Shown here: positions 39,991-52,300 of the stretch, piece after piece
How positions within the stretch are numbered: position 1 is the first letter of the stretch
Layout of the letters: every line of letters begins with the position of its first letter
NCBI GenBank assembly: GCA_950295325.1
Contig: OX485808.1
Span: 29,348,527-29,412,526 of the forward strand
Length of the DNA stretch: 64,000 bases
From: Polytrichum commune
Taxonomy: Eukaryota; Streptophyta; Polytrichopsida; Polytrichales; Polytrichaceae
Reading direction: 5' to 3'
Program-made: the position numbers and the translations under genes
Notes under the pieces: model-generated
What the model was told of the DNA's origin: nothing
Database searches by the model: none
The model's input: the letters and a program-made list of their open reading frames with translations, nothing else

Positions 39991-40278
39991 GCCGCCACTT
40001 CGTTTTTTCACAACTCGGACCCGTGACCCTAGTGTAGATTCCATGGGTCCAAAATTTCGCTCTTGTTCATCAACATGATCGCTCAAACTTGAAGTTGATT
40101 TGGTCTTGGATGTGATGTAAATCAATGTTGGATTGGTATCATCAATAATACCATTCATGTACCTATAATGAGGATTTCACATTTTCTAGATCCCAGTAGA
40201 GTATGGGTACTTGACCATAGTCATGTTTTCAATACCATTTGGGTCTATATAGTACCATCCAAGAACATTCATACCCAA

Positions 40279-40764
40279 TATCAAACTAGTTTAGAATAGT
40301 GTTGACCCATATAATAACCCAAGTATACAAAGATTCACACACCTTGACATACCCACTACCATATCAATGTTTAATAGGTATTACAAAATCTAATACCCAC
40401 AAGTAGGTTTTTTGATACCATTATTCACGTTGATTATTGATACCCATGCATTCACCTATATACCGGTCCAAAATTGGTGTAAACCCACCCCAAGTGGTTC
40501 CCATAACTTTAAGGTTTTTTTTATCAAACTAGTTTAGAATAGTGTTGACCCATATAATAACCCAAGTATACAAAGATTCACACACCTTGACATACCCACT
40601 ACCATATCAATGTTTAATTGGTATTACAAAATCTGATATCCACAAGTCAGTTCTTTGATACCATTATTCATGTTGATTATTGATAGCCATGCATTCACCT
40701 TTATACCGGTCCAACATTGGTGTAAACCCACCCCAAGTGGTTCCCAAAACTTTAAGGTTTTTTG
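40279..40764 (+). repeat. Direct tandem duplication, two ~243-bp units
   Basis: The block starting TATCAAACTAGTTTAGAATA at about 40280 is repeated starting near 40523, 243 bp later, with only scattered differences (for example CTAATACCCACAAGTAGG against CTGATATCCACAAGTCAG). No coding capacity is conserved. Confidence 0.85.
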
Positions 40765-41088
40765 TATCCAAAGGGCAAATGATGGTCCTATGTTCCATGA
40801 GCCACCCATTGGGCATTGAACCCACTTCACGTAAAGTGGTTACATAGACATGCACTTTTGAGAGAGAAGAAGGAAAGAAGGCCAATGGGGGTGTAAAAGT
40901 ACTCCGAATGTAGTTGATCCTTGTGGATCTCAACTAACAAAACGAACAGTTACCCATAAAAGGTGCCGTCAATCCCACCCAATCGGTATCTTATTCATAA
41001 GAAATGAGTACAAACGACCGAGATGAAAAGCTTCACAAATCATTCTTCACGCAGTAATTTTGGGCTCCACTTTGTGTGCATGGGAACT

Positions 41089-41530
41089 ACACTAAATATG
41101 ATATTCAGTGTCACTTACTATTTGGAGTTACGTGATGCTACATCTATTTATTTTATATCTCATATTTTACCATAAAATGTCAAAAGTGGTTGTTTGGACA
41201 TTGTAGAGCACTACACCAAATATGATATTTTGTGTGACTTGCTATTTGGATTTACACGGTGCTGTATCTTTTTACTATTAGATGATAACCAGCAAGTAAA
41301 GTTGTCAATGTTCTTTGATGTCCAAGCTACCAGTTTTTAACATTTGTTGGTAAAGTATGAGATGTACATTAAATAGATATAGCATTGCGTAGTTCCTAAT
41401 AGTAAGTCACACAAAATGTCATATTTAGTGTAACAACTTTACTTGGTAAGAAATTACATCAACAGTCAAAAGATATAGCGCTATGTAATTCCAAATAGTA
41501 AGTGGCACTAAATATCACATTTAGTGTAGT
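41089..41530. mobile_element. Foldback MITE-like element, family G
   Basis: The left end ACACTAAATATGATATTCAG followed by CACTTACTATTTGGAGTTAC is mirrored at the right end by GTAATTCCAAATAGTAAGTG and CACATTTAGTGTAG. The arm is partly repeated inside. A related, more decayed element lies near 47105-47335. Confidence 0.68.
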
Positions 41531-41999
41531 GTAACTTGCTCACAATCGAAGAAGACCAATCGAGACCAATCAATGACTCCACTGATATGAATCTATACCA
41601 CAATTGAATCTTTTGCAAGGGCAAGTGTCACGAGGTTACACTAATGGTCAAGTTGTTGGTCAATGGTGTAGCCTAGCATATGCTTCGTGATTGGATAAGT
41701 GACATTGTTATGCATTTAACACTAAATACGTATACAGTGTAGTGAAATAATGACAGGTAAAAATAATGTTCTTTTTACTTGGATAGATGTGAATCCCTTG
41801 AAAATGAACATTGGAAGGTTTTGCATGGAATCAATCTCAACAACTTTGTGAACTTCATCATGATTTTGTGGATTTGTTTTTTGGCATGGAAACAACTACG
41901 ACTCATTAGCAAGTGAACAATGGGTGTTGTTACGTGATGGAGGCTTGAGCCTTTTAGGGTTAGTAGGCTTATGTAATAGCTTTGAATCAATTTAAAAGT

Positions 42000-43370
42000 C
42001 GGCTTTCACATGCATCACAACAATTCTTGAGCTATTGGAAGAGAAGAAGCATCATCACATTCAGCATAAAGAAATTGTCTCGTACACGTCCATGTTAATA
42101 AATTATCAGCATGGTTTTTAACCTTTTATTGTCCCAGGGTGCATTCCAATGAATTTAGAATTTTCACACTACCTTTGATGTCAAGGGCATTTGAGCTCAA
42201 TATCATCAATACATGTTTTGATTAACCACTTGTAATGCGCATAGAAGCCAACTTTGTAATGAAGGCATGGGAAGAAGAATATCATCATTCCAACAAAATT
42301 TGAGAAGATACAACATGCGCAAAGTTGAAGTTATCAAGATGGGACAGCTAGTGAAAATCTTGCTATTTCTAAATTTGGATGGGCGGGATGCACGTAGACC
42401 ATCAATTATAACATACAAACATGTACAAAATTGGGAACATACATGCAACAATTTGAAGCCAGTATGCTTCTTCTAGAGGCAGTCAAAGTTCATTGACTGG
42501 ATGATGGGTGTCTCACATGTTGAACTTGAATGCCGTCTATGGAGCATGCTTTCTTTGGGTCGTTGCCCAAACAACTAAAGATAACTGATTCTTACAAGGG
42601 CAACCCTGACATACAAGAAAACTTGCCTCCTCGTTCAAGTCTTAGTGGCCTTCTATGAGGATAAAATTCACTTTGGTGCATCCTTCTCCTTCATATTAAT
42701 ATCAAAATCTAATGGGACTTGCGCCTATCTATTTATAAAATCACTCTGCCAAGTTAGAGACCGGGTGATGATGTGATGTGATGATTCAGAACACTCTTTT
42801 GACAAGAGATGACCCCTTGAATCACCGGGGGCAACAAAGGGTTAAAGGGATCAAGTAACACAACTCCAACTATGTGTAGGTTACTATCGAGGTTATCATA
42901 CAATTCATCACAAGCATAATAACATGAATACCTTTTGGTCAAATTGAAATGCATTGAACCGATTTTGAAGTTCTCAATAATTTCCACTTTATTAAAAAGA
43001 ATCAACTTCAACCTTGAATCAAGAAAATGGACAGGTTTGAATAGGGTTGGATGACATGGGATCTTAAGATCGAATTTCGAGAAATTTGTTTCGATCTTGT
43101 TGGATTTTTTCAATATTCTAGTTTTGCATTATTTGAATCCATTGGTGACGAATAGCATAACAATCTACAAGGTGAGATATTTTCTCTGCTCCCATGAGCT
43201 TAGGGCACACTTCCAAGTGTCAATGAAGTCGGTGAAGTCCATTGGATGACAAAGAAATATGGACCCCTTCTAATGCCCGGGAAGTTTTTGGGCATAGGCG
43301 GTCAAGATCCTAGTGATTCTAAATCCAACCAACAACATGGATAACTCTACTAAGCTCAAGAATCCACTTT
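42000..43370. other. Intergenic, no gene recognised
   Basis: Only short frames without known domains occur (the longest is 119 codons on the minus strand). I see no repeat shared with the rest of the window. Confidence 0.4.
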
Positions 43371-44855
43371 GGGGATGGACTCTTCATACCACTTATGCAT
43401 TAACGTGAGTGTGAGAAGGGGTATCATTTGAGGCATTAGCGTATATACTATACATAAGGCATTAATTTTCTCGAGTGTGTACATTTCAAAAGGATGTTAA
43501 GAAATTTGCAGTATAGGTAGATGTAGAAAAGGGGGGCCCAAGGTTTAGAGAAATTTCTGACAATATATATGTTAGTTTCATCTAATTCATATTTTTTCAT
43601 TCATTGTTGTCATTTGGTAGTAGTCCTCAGTGACTCCCTTGTCCATTCTTGTTAGGGTTTGTATTTGGGTCATATGATAAGCTAGAGGCACTTGGAGGGT
43701 TCATGGGCTCCCTTGAGTTTTGCTCTTTGGATTGTTGCTAAGTTATTGTGCTTTTTTGTCTTTTCTTTTTGGATGCAATCATTGAGCTACATGCTTTAGA
43801 TGAGAAAATGTTCAATGACATTCTCATTAGAAAGTGAAAGTGAACATGGATTATACATGTAATAATGGAATTTTTAATTCATGACATATAATTTGTATAT
43901 GTAGTGGAGGCATTTATCACCTTAAAATTGAAAAGCTTTATATAAATACATGAGTCTATTTTCTAGCATGCCATTAGTACGTACACATTTGTTTTTCTCC
44001 ATAAAGTTTTCATATATAGGGAGTTTAATTTCATAGTAACCCATGCGCGTCATTTAGGTTTCCATTGAAAAGTCCACCCCTGGGTCATATACTAACTTTC
44101 CATGTTCCATGGCAATGGGGTCTTGAACCTGGGGGGTGGACTATTCATACCACATACAAACTAACGTGAGTGTAAGAAGGGGTATTATTTGAGGCATTAG
44201 TATACATAGAATACACGAGGGAGATGCATCATTTTTCTCTAGTGTGTACATCTAGAAAGGTTATTAATGTTTTTGAAGCAAAGGTAGATGTACAAAAGGG
44301 GCTCTAAGGTTTAGAGATTTTTTTTGACAATAGACGTATTAGTTTCATCCAAATCATGTTTCCATCCATTATTGTCTTATAATCATAGTCCTTTAATGGC
44401 TACCATGTATGTTAATATTAGGGTTTGCATTTGGGTTCAAGATTTTTAATATTTACATACTAGAGGCTCTTGGAGCGTTCATGGACTTCCTTGAGTTTTT
44501 CTCTCCAGATCGTGGCTAAACTTATCGTATTCTTGTCTTTGTTTGTTTGATACAATCGTTGAGTTACAAGCCATGGATGAAAAAAAAGTTCAATGACTTT
44601 CTTATCAGCAAGTGAAAGTGCATTTTATGTGTATTAAAGACTTCTTTAATTCACAATTTATAGTTTATATAAGTATTTGAGGCATTTATCACATTACATT
44701 GAAAATTTTAGTATAAATTACATGAGTCCATTTTCTAGCATGATGTTAGTACATATACATTTGTTTTTCTTTATAAACTTCTCATATATAGGGGGTTTAA
44801 TTTCAAAGTGACCCACACACATTATTTAGGTTTCCAATGAAGAGGCCACTTGTCA
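43371..44855 (+). repeat. Direct tandem duplication, two ~765-bp units
   Basis: The sequence from 43371 (GGGATGGACTCTTCATACCAC) to about 44095 is repeated from 44132 (GGGGTGGACTATTCATACCAC) to about 44855. Landmarks recur in order at an offset of 761-772 bp: AACGTGAGTGT, TTAGGGTTTG, TCATGG, ATTTTCTAGCATG, TTTAGGTTTCC. Copies have diverged noticeably, so the duplication is not recent. Confidence 0.82.
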
Positions 44856-46124
44856 AGGTCTTCACTTTTTGTTCACACTAAATTTCAACATAGTGAAAAT
44901 TGAGGGTCCAAAAAATTCCCATCCACATAGTATCCTCAAATCCCCACTTACTACGTACATATTTATGTAAGTAGTCAACACATCTTTGTTCACTCTCACT
45001 TCACATGGCATTATCTATACTTCTTGGATCGCGGTTTGCGTGTAGGTCAAAAAGCACCTCAAGGAGGTTCTAACTCCAAGATGCGAAGGGTTGAGTGCAT
45101 GTTGGAAATGAGGGTGGAGCCCAAGTGAATAAGTTAATGGCAATAAGTAGTGAAGCACCTAGTAGTTTGGTCCTTATTCAACAAAACGATTGTGCAAGTA
45201 CAATGTGAAATAGTAGGTTGTTCACGGGACGTAATGCCATGTTGCGCTTTGTAAAGGTGCGCTTTGGGCCACTAGTTCCGAACATGGAAATAAGTCTATC
45301 AACAGTAAAGAAAAACGACAATTTTTTTGTGGTCTTAAATCACCAACTTAATGTACCAGGTTTTTGGCACGCTTGTTTTAGTTGGCCCAGATGGAAGGTT
45401 AGATAGGTGCATGGTTGAGTATTTCGAGGGTGCATGTCATGTTAAGAAGCACAAAAAGAATTACGAGTTCACATTGGTATCACCTTCTTGAAGTACATAC
45501 TGTATAGGGGATTCATAGCTGGTTTTTCAACTCTCTTTTTCAATGCAATTTGGATTCCAGGTGGAAAAGGGTGGGAAACCTATTCAAAATTGTTACATGT
45601 TCATGGAGAAAAAAATATTGTCACATAGTGTTGATGAAATCAATGTTTTGTTTCCATTTATAAGTGGAAATGCACCCTTATGCAAAAGGAGGTTCAAGAT
45701 AAGGTGCAAGGCATTGTGTTAGTTGGCAAGTGTGATACACATTATAAATGTAACCTCACCGTGTATATAAGTAGGGCCATGAATTCATGAAGAAACAAAG
45801 AAGCATTGTCTTTTTAACCTTTGAAAGGTTAAGCCACCTTACACCATTTGAGATTCCTCACAACCAAGTGGCTACTTTTGAGTCCAATGTTCTAGGATTG
45901 TCCACAATTAAAATTTCATGATACCCTCTAAGCAAGAAATCAAATCTCAAAGAAGATAGGCATTGTATAGTTATCAACCAATTTGCATTATGCAATGGAA
46001 CACACCCACCTCAATGCATTCAACATATAAGAAATTTCTCTGACTCATGCCCTTGCATTGGGAGGAAAGAAGGTAGGTCGGTAGGTTGGTAGGAAGGTGC
46101 TCATAGCAAAGGCAATTGTAGCCT

Positions 46125-46234
46125 CACGGGTAGGTCACTTAGTGCATTTTAAAAACGACGTGCGGCATAATATAGAGAGGATTAAAATCATATGAAATAA
46201 AAATTATAAAGGAATTCCAAATAATGAAGGGGCC
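46125..46234 (+). repeat. 110-bp repeat shared with the right window edge
   Basis: This is identical at 108 of 110 positions to 63891-64000. It reads CACGGGTAGGTCACTTAGTG and continues with CGACGTGCGGCATAATATAG. The right copy is cut by the window end, so the true repeat may be longer. Confidence 0.88.
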
Positions 46235-46877
46235 ATTAAATGTAGACAATCCCATTATAAGTAAGTTAGATGGACATAAAATGTGGGCCATTATTTTTTT
46301 GTAAAATTAATATAGGGGTTGAAGATAAGGATCCTAGAAGGTATGTTTAGTATGGTGTGTAAATGGGTTTAGGACTCACGGGGATGGATGATTATTGGGA
46401 TTTCCGTCTCTCCAAAAATGAATGAAAAGGGAACGCGCCATCGTTGGGGTTGTCTTCCCCACGCCCGTTTATTACTTAAAAGGAATATAGAGTACAAAAA
46501 ATTGCAGTGACTTGGACAATATAAGTAACGAAAGGGTGCAAACAAATGGGCCATTTTTGAAATTTAAGTAATTATAGGGAGACTTTAATTCAGCCCTTGA
46601 AGGTAAATAGCCCCAAAACAAATAACCCCCAGCCGCACGTGGTGCACAAAAATGCCTTAGAGTGATCTACCCGTGTGTAGCCTAAACAAGAGGATGTGTC
46701 TCGAGTTGTTGCTAAAACGCATTATGCAATGGAATGCACCCACCCCAAAGTATGCAACATGTAAGAAATCCCTTGGCCTCTTGCCCTTGCATCAATCTCC
46801 TCGTTCACTAGATCAAGTATTCTATCCAAGTTGTGCTAAGTTGTGCATTCACGCCCTTGAGAGGGAACTATCATTCA

Positions 46878-47060
46878 CGAGTGTACCTCTCATCCATCCA
46901 ACATAAAACCTCAACCCCCTATAGGTTTGTTGTTGACTTCAAGTGGCCTAATTCATGGTCTTTGGAGCTAATTCCGGTGCGAAATCTACTCAAAAAAGCA
47001 ACCTCCATGGTGCATACTATTTATAGGACTTATGGTGGATGAATGAGAGGTATGCTCGTA
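46878..47060. mobile_element. Short foldback element, family F
   Basis: The left end GAGTGTACCTCTCATCCATC is mirrored by GATGAATGAGAGGTATGCTC at the right end. A second copy with matching ends is at 63054-63260. Confidence 0.62.
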
Positions 47061-47104
47061 TGTGATAATTCCCTCTCTCCATCATATCGTATCATAGTAA
47101 GGAA

Positions 47105-47335
47105 AAATGTACTACAATAATTATCCAAGTAGTGTGTCTTACTATTCGGAGTTATCCAATGCTATAACTAATTTTCAATAATGTAATATTCTACCAAGCA
47201 AAGTCAAATATGCTCGTTAATGTCCAAACAACCTATTGGACTTTCGTTAGTAAAAATTGAACTCTTGAGTAAGACGTTATTGCATTGCGTAACTCTGAAT
47301 AGCAACACACTTTATTTGGGATAATCAATGTACAT
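47105..47335. mobile_element. Family G foldback element, decayed copy
   Basis: The left arm TGTCTTACTATTCGGAGTTA and the right arm GCGTAACTCTGAATAGCAAC are inverted complements with a few mismatches, like the arms at 41.1-41.5 kb. Confidence 0.55.
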
Positions 47336-48299
47336 AAGAGAAAGTGTGCGAGGGTAATGCCCCCTTCTCAGTTGACTTTAGCTTAGTCTAAAAGTTTGTT
47401 CTAAAAACACAACCTTCACAACATCAACGCTATCTAATCATGAGCCTAGTTGGCAATGCACATGGCATTGTTTAAAAACGGAGGTTTTGAGCCTCAAGCA
47501 CCAACTCTCCCATTAGTACCTAAGAGATGAGGCAAGAATGTAGGACCTTTCAAAGTGTTGCCTCTGGCCCTTGTGATTGGTTGCTTTTAGTCTTAGCTAC
47601 GAGGGCACGAGGAACTTCATTAATAGAAACCGATGATAAGATAGATGAATGCTAAGGCATTTGGGGATGGGATAAAAACTATGCAACATGTCCTTACTCG
47701 GTAGATAAACACAATGAACATATGTGAAAGCTACTTAACTAAAACCTACTAAAAAAAAATCTATGAAGCAAGTTCTTGTAGGTACACTAGGATAGTGGGG
47801 TGCCCTTGCCATAACTAAGAGAGCTTTACCCGGATTTTAGGAAACACTTTGGTTATTTGGTAAAGCCATGTGGGAATGGGCCTTAAGGGCCAATTCACAC
47901 GGGTCCCAAATCCTAAGTCCCAAGTATGACATGGATGCCTACATGGCAACACTTTTTGAAGATGAGGCTCTGGACTTACGTTAAGAGTTGGGTCGAGCAA
48001 AAAGCTAGACCCAACTCTCAACACAAGTCATGTGAAATTTTTTGCATAGAATAATAATGAAGATCTGCCTCCAATGATGGTTAACCATATTGAATTGGTT
48101 TCTTGAGGCTCAAAAGTTGGGACTTTGCCTCCATGTTGGCACTTGGGACCATGTGAACCAAGTTCCATCCAAGTTATGTTGTGCTTTTCCAAGAGAAATG
48201 CCTAGGGCACCGTCTTCCCCGCCCTACCCGTAATCCAATTCTATGGTGGATGCCCTCACACGGAGCTCTACCCTATACCCCTACCCCACCCCCGAACTA

Positions 48300-49374
48300 C
48301 TGCGGCCTTGCATTTCTCTTTCTCTCTTTCTTCTCTTCGCATTCCGCTTCCTCACCGCCACAAATTAACCCTCTGTGTCAAGTCTGTTGCTGTGCCACCT
48401 TGGAGCTCCTCTGTACACAAGCCTTCAAATTCCATCGCAGGGCGTCCGAACCTCCTGATTCTCAGTTACTGGAGTGACACAAGTTCTGGGTCACCAAAAA
48501 AACTCTGGTCGCAACAAAACTAACTCTGGGTCAGATCAAGTTTTGGGTCTCGGAAGTTTGTGGGATAATCAAGTGGTGGGTGGCTCTCAGTCAGTTTTTG
48601 TGGAAACAAGATTTGAGGTCTGCTGGTTTCTGGGAACCGGTGTTTGGACTTGGTTTTGTGGAACTAAGGTTTTGAGTTTTGGGTCTTCGTTGTTTTGTGG
48701 AAACAGATAGGTTTTGGGGTGTTGTTCGTTTCGTGGGAGAGTCAGAATCAAACAGTGTTCGTTTCAGTTAGTTTTTGTGGAAGCGAGCTAAAAGTTTGAG
48801 TTTGTTGCAAACGGATTGGTGGTTGGGTGTTGTGGGAATCAATCGGTGTTGGGTGGTCAGTTTTTGTTTTTGGAGACAAGTTTGTGAGTGTGAGTTTTGT
48901 GGGAAACAGGTGGTAGATTTGAGGGGTGGAGTTGGGAATTTGGAGTTGGGGTTAGTGGAGGAGAGCTGGATGAAAAATTCAACGCACCAAGAACGACGGT
49001 GTTTGGTGCAGGGAAATCTTCTTCCCAGGTTGCATCTCTTTGCTGGACTTTACCCTCCTTGTAGTGCAGAATTGATTTGGTACCGGGACCACTCGATGAT
49101 TGATCATTTGGCAAGGTGTGCTAATCCGTGAAGAAAGAATCAATCAAACAATCAACCGAATTTTCCGTTCTTCCTTCGTGCGGCGCTTCTGTTGCAATTA
49201 TCAATCTTTGAAGGAATCCTGAAAGTTTGGAACGAGGCCGTGATTTTAAGTGACACAAAAGGAGGGAGCCACTTGGAGCCTGCTGAATGGTCAGGGAGGT
49301 CTTTGTAGGGTTTCCCTTTTGGAGGGACACGAAATTGCATCAGAGGATAATAAGACCCAGTTGCAGCAAGAAGC
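48300..49374 (+). promoter_or_regulatory. Probable leader / promoter-proximal region of the ferroportin gene
   Basis: A CT-rich run (CATTTCTCTTTCTCTCTTTC, 48310-48345) typical of plant 5' leaders starts the region. It is followed by a G/T-rich, weakly repetitive stretch (48480-48960) with recurring TTTTTGTGGAAAC and then mixed sequence up to the ATG at 49375. Frames here are probably upstream ORFs or chance; an intron in the leader is possible but was not placed. Confidence 0.45.
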
Positions 49375-52300
49375 ATGGCTATGGCTTTCCAGGCCTTGTT
49401 GTTTCCCCCACGGCCTGTGGTTCTTGCAAGGCTGCACTGGGGTGGCCATGGCAGGGGACAAACTTTGAAGAGCAGCATCAGCTTTGTTCAAAGTAATGAG
49501 CACCATCAACAAGGATTGCACTGGGGTGCCGCCGAAAGGTGCGATGATTTCTTAGCACATTAACCCTTGTGATCAATCGTTGTTGAATCCTCGAAGTTGT
49601 TCGAGAAATTGATGGATGTATATGCATAACTCTTTGTGTTTATAAGGCCCTGAATTCCTAGGAATTTGACACATTTAGCTGAAGATTGTCCTGTCTTTGC
49701 TGCTTCAAAACTTTGCCTCAGTTGAACCAAAGTGAAATTGAGGTCTCAGTACACATGCCATGCAATAGAGTTATCCTCTACTCAACATGATTACTGGCGC
49801 TGCGAGGTGTGATGATTTCGCATGCTAACCTTATCCAGCTGCTCTTTGGATTAATTTTTTTGAATCATCAAATTTGTTTGAGAAGTTGAGCAATTTATGT
49901 AGTCAAGGTCACGAATTCGGAGGAATTTGACAGTTTCAGCTGAAGATGCCTATCTTTGCTGCCACAAAACTTTGTCTCACTAAAACCATGTTGAAAATGA
50001 GGTCTTAGTGCACACGCAAATGCAATAGAGTTATCCTCTTAAGTGAACATGACATTTGGTTGGGAGTTGGTCGTTTTGCATACAGAACCTTCCATGTTTG
50101 ATAAGTATTCGGTGCATGCTTGGAGGTAGTAGTGTGGAGGTTTGAATTTAAGATGAACTCTTTATACCAGTTCAGTGATGGTCGAACTCATCTTGGCCCT
50201 CAATGAACCGCAAGAGGTTTCTCTTCATTCAAAGTCAAGCACTACCTATGGGCATGCACCATAAGAAGTGGAAAGACATTATTGATATTGTATGCAAAAT
50301 AACCTATGGAAAATCATATGTAACTGACTCTCAATGAATATTCCTATTGACAAAACGGACAACTTTAATTTTGCTCGAGTCTTCCCTTACCTCTGGAGAT
50401 CAGTAGCAGAAACTTATCAATATAGGGGGCCACTTAGGAATTGATGATGACGTCAGTGGGGATGTTGTGGAAGGTGGCTTCTTCAATGGTGACTGATGTA
50501 GTATTTATGGCCCTGGTTAAATGGCTTGCCGCCTGTGTGTTCTGTTTTCTTGTTTATTTTAATTTTCGATTGCCTCCTTGTGGTTGCTTTCTATGGAGTA
50601 TGTAACTTGAAAAGCTTTACCTTAACCATCTCTTTTAATGTTTACTTTATGGTTTACTGGTTACTTTTATGTGTAAGTTATTGATGTTTGCTCAAACAAT
50701 ACTTACAAGGATCCATGTTTTTGTTCGTTTTTGTTGCTTCCAGGAGGAGGAATGTTGTCTACAGATGCTTCTACCAAGACCATGGTGTTGAAGTCATCCA
50801 AACAGTGAACGAAGAAACTGTTCTGCAAAGCCTCAACACATCACTTGTAACCAACTCTGAAGCAAACCATGGGAACTCGCAAGTTGATGGTGAAGCTCTC
50901 AGATCCTCACCGGAAGCTGAAGTTTTGCTACCCACATTGCAGGTAAGACTCACAAGTTCAAATGAATCCAGGCTCTCCTGGATGTGTCCAAGATAAGTGG
51001 GCCTGATTTGTTTACTATCTTAAACGGACACCTATATTTGAGTAGTGTGCGGTCAGGTGTGGATCTAAGAACAGACACCAAAAAGACATGTGTTTAATAG
51101 AGATTGGACTACATGCTTAAAGTATGTTAACCATCCTAAACCCAATAGTCAATGTAGTTGGCGGGGACATATGCGACCAATTTCTGAGAGAGAGAATCTT
51201 CACCTTGATAATTAATAAGATATTCACATGAGTTGGTTGCAATTGATTTCTCAGGTACAATCTCTGGAAGAGCAAGAGAAGTTAGCTGCTACTCCTGCAC
51301 ATCCTGAAGGACTCTATGGTATGCACAAGTCTTACTTACACCATCCTGTGCACCTTCTTCTGTTATCTCACAACTGTAGATCTCATCTAAGAATGTGTTA
51401 TTTTGCACCACTTATATTTTATGTGCCTGTGTGCGGCGAACGCAATAGTCAAAATTGTGACAGGAGTCACAAGTGTATGACGTTAGGATTCTGAAATGTA
51501 GCCTAGTCTATTACAAGTGGGGTTGTGCTATGCATAGTAGAGTTATTCCAGAACTTAATGGTACTTCTTGTTGGGAGTTTACCCATATGATTGTTCATCC
51601 ATTGTTTTGCATATAATATCAATAATTTATTTCCACTTGTGGTGCACGCTTGGAGGTAGTGTTTGAATTTGAATGAAGAGCAACCTATTTTAGTTCATTG
51701 AGGGTTAAACTCATTCTAGCACCTCTTGGCATGCCAAAATGAGTTTGACCCTCGACATACTGATATAGAGTGTCCCTCGTTCAAATCTCCACACTGCCAC
51801 CTCCCAGCATGCACCGAGAGCTTACTGAACATGGAATGTATTCGAACCAAAACGACAAACTCCTGATCAAAAGTCCTGATGAGTTAAAGGAGAACTTCAA
51901 TAAGGATGTGGAAAACTTTTGGGCTTTGTGGGTGGAATTGAGCCCAAACAAACCTAGAAAGCCGATCACCGAGAGAATTACTTCATTTTTACAAATTGGA
52001 AAACCTTTGTTTAAATGCGTGACAATGATAAACAAGAGAGAGAGAAAGAGGCAAGGAAGCCGAGGGAAAGTGAAAAGGATGGGGGCCAATGATGGTCTTA
52101 TGTGAGGGGACGGGGGTTGGAATGCTGCCATGCCAGCAATGTATCCCACGTTTGTCGCATCATGCTTTATGGAGCGAGTCTGGCGCTTTGCATTACCCTT
52201 GGTGGTAGCCCAACTGCACAAATCCCTGCTTCCTGTTGCTGTAATCAGCTTTGTTGGTCAGGTACTTCCCTGTTCTTTCCTTCCCTTACTCTTACAGAGG

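Noticed and set aside
48775-49131. A 118-codon frame upstream of the ferroportin ATG
   Set aside because: It is Trp/Gly/Leu-rich from a G/T-rich repeat, has no domain, and lies where the leader is expected.
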